From an uncultured Bacteroidota bacterium (GTDB lineage Bacteria > Bacteroidota > Bacteroidia > Bacteroidales > P3), in assembly GCA_902762805.1 (NCBI GenBank), contig CACWPQ010000013.1, positions 29,541 to 93,540 of the forward strand: DNA of 64,000 nt. The letters run 5' to 3'. The translations under genes were made by a program, and so were the position numbers. The notes under the pieces were generated by a model that searched no databases, was not told the DNA's origin, and saw only the letters and a program-made list of their open reading frames with translations. This document shows positions 61,920 through 64,000 of this stretch, piece by piece (within the stretch, counting starts at the first letter, position 1; every line of letters starts with the position of its first letter).

Positions 61920-63144
61920 CGGAAAGGTGGTCGCCCCGCAGGCCACGATGAAGGAAAAGTTCAAGATGGTCGCCAAGACCATGGTCAGCCTCGAAGAGGT
62001 GCTCGCCGACGAGCTGCGCGAGCTCGGGGCCGAAAACGTCACCGTCGGCGCACGCGCCGTCGAGTTCGAGGGCGACATGCGCCTCCTCTACCGCGCCAAC
62101 TACTGCTGCCGCACCGCGCTCGCCATCCTCAAGCCCTTCGCCGAGTTCGATGCCGACGACGACCAGCAGCTCTACGACCAGGTCTACCGCATCCGCTGGG
62201 AGAAACTCCTCGACATCGACGCCACCTTCATGATCGACTCCACCGTCAGCGGCGAAATCTTCACCCACTCCTACTACGCCGCCCTCAAAACCAAGGACGC
62301 CATCGTCGACCGCTTCCGCCGCAACTTCGGCAAGCGACCCTCTATCGACACCGAGCAGCCCGACTACAAAATCAACCTCCACATACGCGACAACCACGTC
62401 ACCCTCCTCATGAACGCCTCCGGCGACTCGCTCCACAAGCGTGGCTACCGCCAGGGCGTCGGCATCGCACCCATCAACGAGGTCCTCGCCGCCGGCCTCC
62501 TCAAGCTCGCCGGCTGGTGCTCCCCTCAAAATTCAGAATCCAGTGTGCAGAACTTCTACGACCCCATGTGCGGCTCCGGCACCATGCTCATCGAGGCCGC
62601 CATGATGGCCAACTGCATCCCCGCCCAGTACTATCGTGGCAACCGCTTCAGCTTCATGCGCTGGAAGGAATTCAACCTCGGCGAGTGGAAGAGCGTCAAG
62701 GCCGAAGAGGACCGCAAGATTGGCTCCCTCGACTTCGAGGGCGAGATATGGGGCAACGACATCGACGAGCGTGTCATCGAGCAGTGCGAGCGCAATCTCG
62801 AGTACACCAAGCTCCACAAGGACGTCATGCTCCACATCGGCGACTTTGCCGAGCAGGACCCGCCCCAAGGCCGCACCCTCATCGTCACCAACCCACCCTA
62901 TGGCGAGCGTATCAAGGTCGAAGACCTCAATGCACTCTACACCCAGCTCGGCGACACCTTCAAGCAGCGCTACGGCGAGCAGTGCGATGTCTGGCTCATC
63001 ACCTCCGACTTCGAAGCCATGAAGCACATCGGCCTCCGCCCCTCCGCCAAAATCCCCGTCCAAAACGGCGCCCTCGACTGCCGCTTCCTCCACTTCCAAC
63101 TCTACCAAGGATCCAAAAAAGCCAAATATCAACAAGAAGATTAA
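61900..63144 (+). CDS. THUMP-domain RNA methyltransferase (RlmL/TrmN-like)
   Basis: 414 residues. THUMP region (about 20-165), then MTase with PMCGSGTMLIEAAMMA and catalytic NPPYGERI, plus GNDIDERVIEQCERNLEY. Related to the N2-guanine RNA methyltransferases often annotated as putative N6-adenine DNA methylases; the target base is probably in rRNA. Start ATG at 61900; an ATG at 61948 is possible. A short ATTCAGA-type patch at 62525-62542 inserts PQNSESSVQN before the SAM motif. Confidence 0.85.
   Translation: MIIQKNNGKVVAPQATMKEKFKMVAKTMVSLEEVLADELRELGAENVTVGARAVEFEGDMRLLYRANYCCRTALAILKPFAEFDADDDQQLYDQVYRIRWEKLLDIDATFMIDSTVSGEIFTHSYYAALKTKDAIVDRFRRNFGKRPSIDTEQPDYKINLHIRDNHVTLLMNASGDSLHKRGYRQGVGIAPINEVLAAGLLKLAGWCSPQNSESSVQNFYDPMCGSGTMLIEAAMMANCIPAQYYRGNRFSFMRWKEFNLGEWKSVKAEEDRKIGSLDFEGEIWGNDIDERVIEQCERNLEYTKLHKDVMLHIGDFAEQDPPQGRTLIVTNPPYGERIKVEDLNALYTQLGDTFKQRYGEQCDVWLITSDFEAMKHIGLRPSAKIPVQNGALDCRFLHFQLYQGSKKAKYQQED
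62525..62542. repeat. Short ATTCAAA-type patch in methyltransferase
   Basis: TCAAAATTCAGAATCCAG, a minimal member of the heptamer family, in frame at the THUMP/catalytic boundary. Confidence 0.5.
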
Positions 63145-63227
63145 GCGCCCCATAGGGGCGACAGACAATAGCCGGGGGTGCAACCCCCGGTTGATGTAAG
63201 CACGGTAATCGTAGCCCCATAGGGGCG
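63145..63227. repeat. REP-like element with three hairpins
   Basis: CGCCCC-ATA-GGGGCG (63146-63160), CCGGGGGT-GCA-ACCCCCGG (63172-63190), GCCCC-ATA-GGGGC (63214-63226). Outer hairpins are direct copies. Fills the gap between the methyltransferase stop and queG ATG. Sequences of this type are widely interspersed in Bacteroidota and other phyla. Confidence 0.8.
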
Positions 63228-63235
63228 GCAGAATT

Positions 63236-63735
63236 ATGTTGTACAATGACCACGTCAAACGACTAGCCCTAGAAGTCGGCTTCGACGCCTGCGGCATCGC
63301 CCGTGCCGACCGCCTCTCCGACGACGAGTACCCCTTGCGCCAGTGGCTTGCCCGTGGCTGGAACGCTGGCATGGGCTACATGGAGCGCAATGTAGATATG
63401 CGCCTCGACCCCCGCCTCCTCGTCCCCGGCGCCCAGAGCGTCATCTGCCTCGTCAGCGCCTATCCGCCCCCCACTCTCCCCCTTTCCAAGGGGGAGTCCC
63501 CCGAAGCCCTCACCGCCGCCTTCGCCCTCTCCCGCGACTACCACCGCGACCTCAAAGCCATGCTCTTCGCCCTCCGCGACCGCCTCGGCATCGAAGCCAA
63601 GCCCTGCTGCGACACCGTTCCCATCTCCGACAAACACTGGGCCGCCCGCGCCGGCCTCGGTGTCATCGGTCGCCACACCCTTCTCATCACCCCCCGCTGG
63701 GGCACCTGGGTCAACCTCGCCGAACTCGTCAAACG
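63236..63735 (+). CDS. queG: Epoxyqueuosine reductase, 5' part only
   Basis: About 165 residues of Que[69 protein letters not shown] and [10 protein letters not shown]. QueG performs the last step of queuosine synthesis. After WVNLAELV the frame stays open but the sequence is the antisense of a murD gene; the Fe-S cluster half (CxxCxxC) is missing. The break is near 63720-63735. Confidence 0.85.
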
Positions 63736-64000
63736 GAATCTTCTTGTCATAGCCTCCGGCTATCAGCACAAGCTTTTTCCCTCCGAAGGATTTAAGCCCG
63801 GCAGTCGTCCGTGCCGGACTGCTGGCAATCGAATCGTTGTAATACTTAACGCCGTCCACCTCGCGGACAAATTCAATTCTATGCGGCACGCCGGTGAACT
63901 CCTCCGCAGTTCTGCGGATTATTCCGTCCTCGACAAGACCCTCCACCGCCGCAGCCGCAGCCATATAATTTTCCACGTTGTGCGCACCGGGGATGCGGAT
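63720..64000 (-). CDS. murD: MurD fragment of Clostridia type, opposite strand
   Basis: Minus strand reads [56 protein letters not shown] and [19 protein letters not shown]. This is the central to C-terminal part of UDP-N-acetylmuramoyl-alanine-glutamate ligase. The [16 protein letters not shown] and [13 protein letters not shown] forms are characteristic of Clostridia, not of Bacteroidota (which have NDSKAT and LGGVDKGN). It continues beyond the window edge and joins queG head-to-head inside both genes. Confidence 0.8.

Noticed and set aside
1..64000. Possible CRISPR array
   Set aside because: No series of identical 24-40 bp repeats with regular unique spacers; all tandem repeats have 7-11 bp units without spacers.

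Overview
The window is from a GC-rich member of Bacteroidota, most likely Bacteroidales. Many genes are preceded by the Bacteroidota promoter pattern (TTTG, about 20 bp, TAnnTTTG). Lineage-typical families are present: DUF6266, DUF4954, DUF2490, the small omega-like RNA polymerase subunit between bamD and coaBC, an HU/SPOR protein, fimbrillin-like lipoproteins and a decayed type IX secretion (T9SS) sorting domain. The repeat load and an apparent chimeric join at the right edge suggest metagenome-assembled sequence, but that is inference.

Layout. 1-3304 (-): methyltransferase, sensor kinase and response regulator (cut by the edge). 3438-9392 (+): glycosyltransferase, exported protein, FtsK, two Cys-rich lipoproteins and a MauE-like/thioredoxin fusion. 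9725-12077 (+): outer-membrane barrel and YjgR ATPase. 12129-14703 (-): DUF2490 protein and a beta-helix lipoprotein. 15025-17275 (+): a fimbrillin-like lipoprotein whose frame depends on a C11 tract, with a small companion. 17511-20687 (+): FtsE, OmpA-like, GNAT, RlmH. 21340-25240 (+): fatty-acid operon fabH-fabF-fabZ-fabG carrying a 491-bp DUF559 element with 36/37-identical inverted ends between fabF and fabZ. 25463-27561 (+): second fimbrillin-like cassette. 27565-31023 (+): nitroreductase, acyl-CoA ligase, Wza-like lipoprotein. 31109-31179: tRNA-Gln.

31232-33779: DUF3298 lipoprotein (-), a conserved hypothetical (+) and a T9SS-cargo remnant (-). 33860-37128 (+): HAD-DUF4954 fusion, barrel protein, thioesterase. 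37135-42057 (-): guaA, LysM/ligand-binding protein, lpxC, lpxA. 42336-51944 (+): DUF6266, bamD, omega, coaBC, lytic transglycosylase, uvrA, TonB-receptor-like barrel. 51783-59040 (-): DUF6266, then an operon of deoxynucleoside kinase, kdsB, HU/coiled-coil/SPOR protein, trmB, yebC, rsmI and mgtC. 59204-63735 (+): membrane protein with a sigma-54-like promoter, nadC, BrkB, THUMP methyltransferase and the 5' part of queG. From about 63.73 kb the sequence becomes a Clostridia-like murD on the opposite strand.

Most genes are housekeeping: cell envelope (lpxA, lpxC, kdsB, bamD, fab genes), cofactors (coaBC, nadC), DNA repair and segregation (uvrA, ftsK), RNA modification (rlmH, trmB, rsmI). The unusual content is (i) the DUF559 inverted-repeat element, (ii) at least 17 short tandem repeat patches with 7-9 bp periods, several in frame inside essential genes, (iii) two homopolymer tracts in envelope genes that could switch phase, (iv) an about 105-bp repeat in four intergenic spaces, (v) two near-identical sigma-54-like promoters, and (vi) paired fimbrillin-like cassettes with swapped C-terminal domains.
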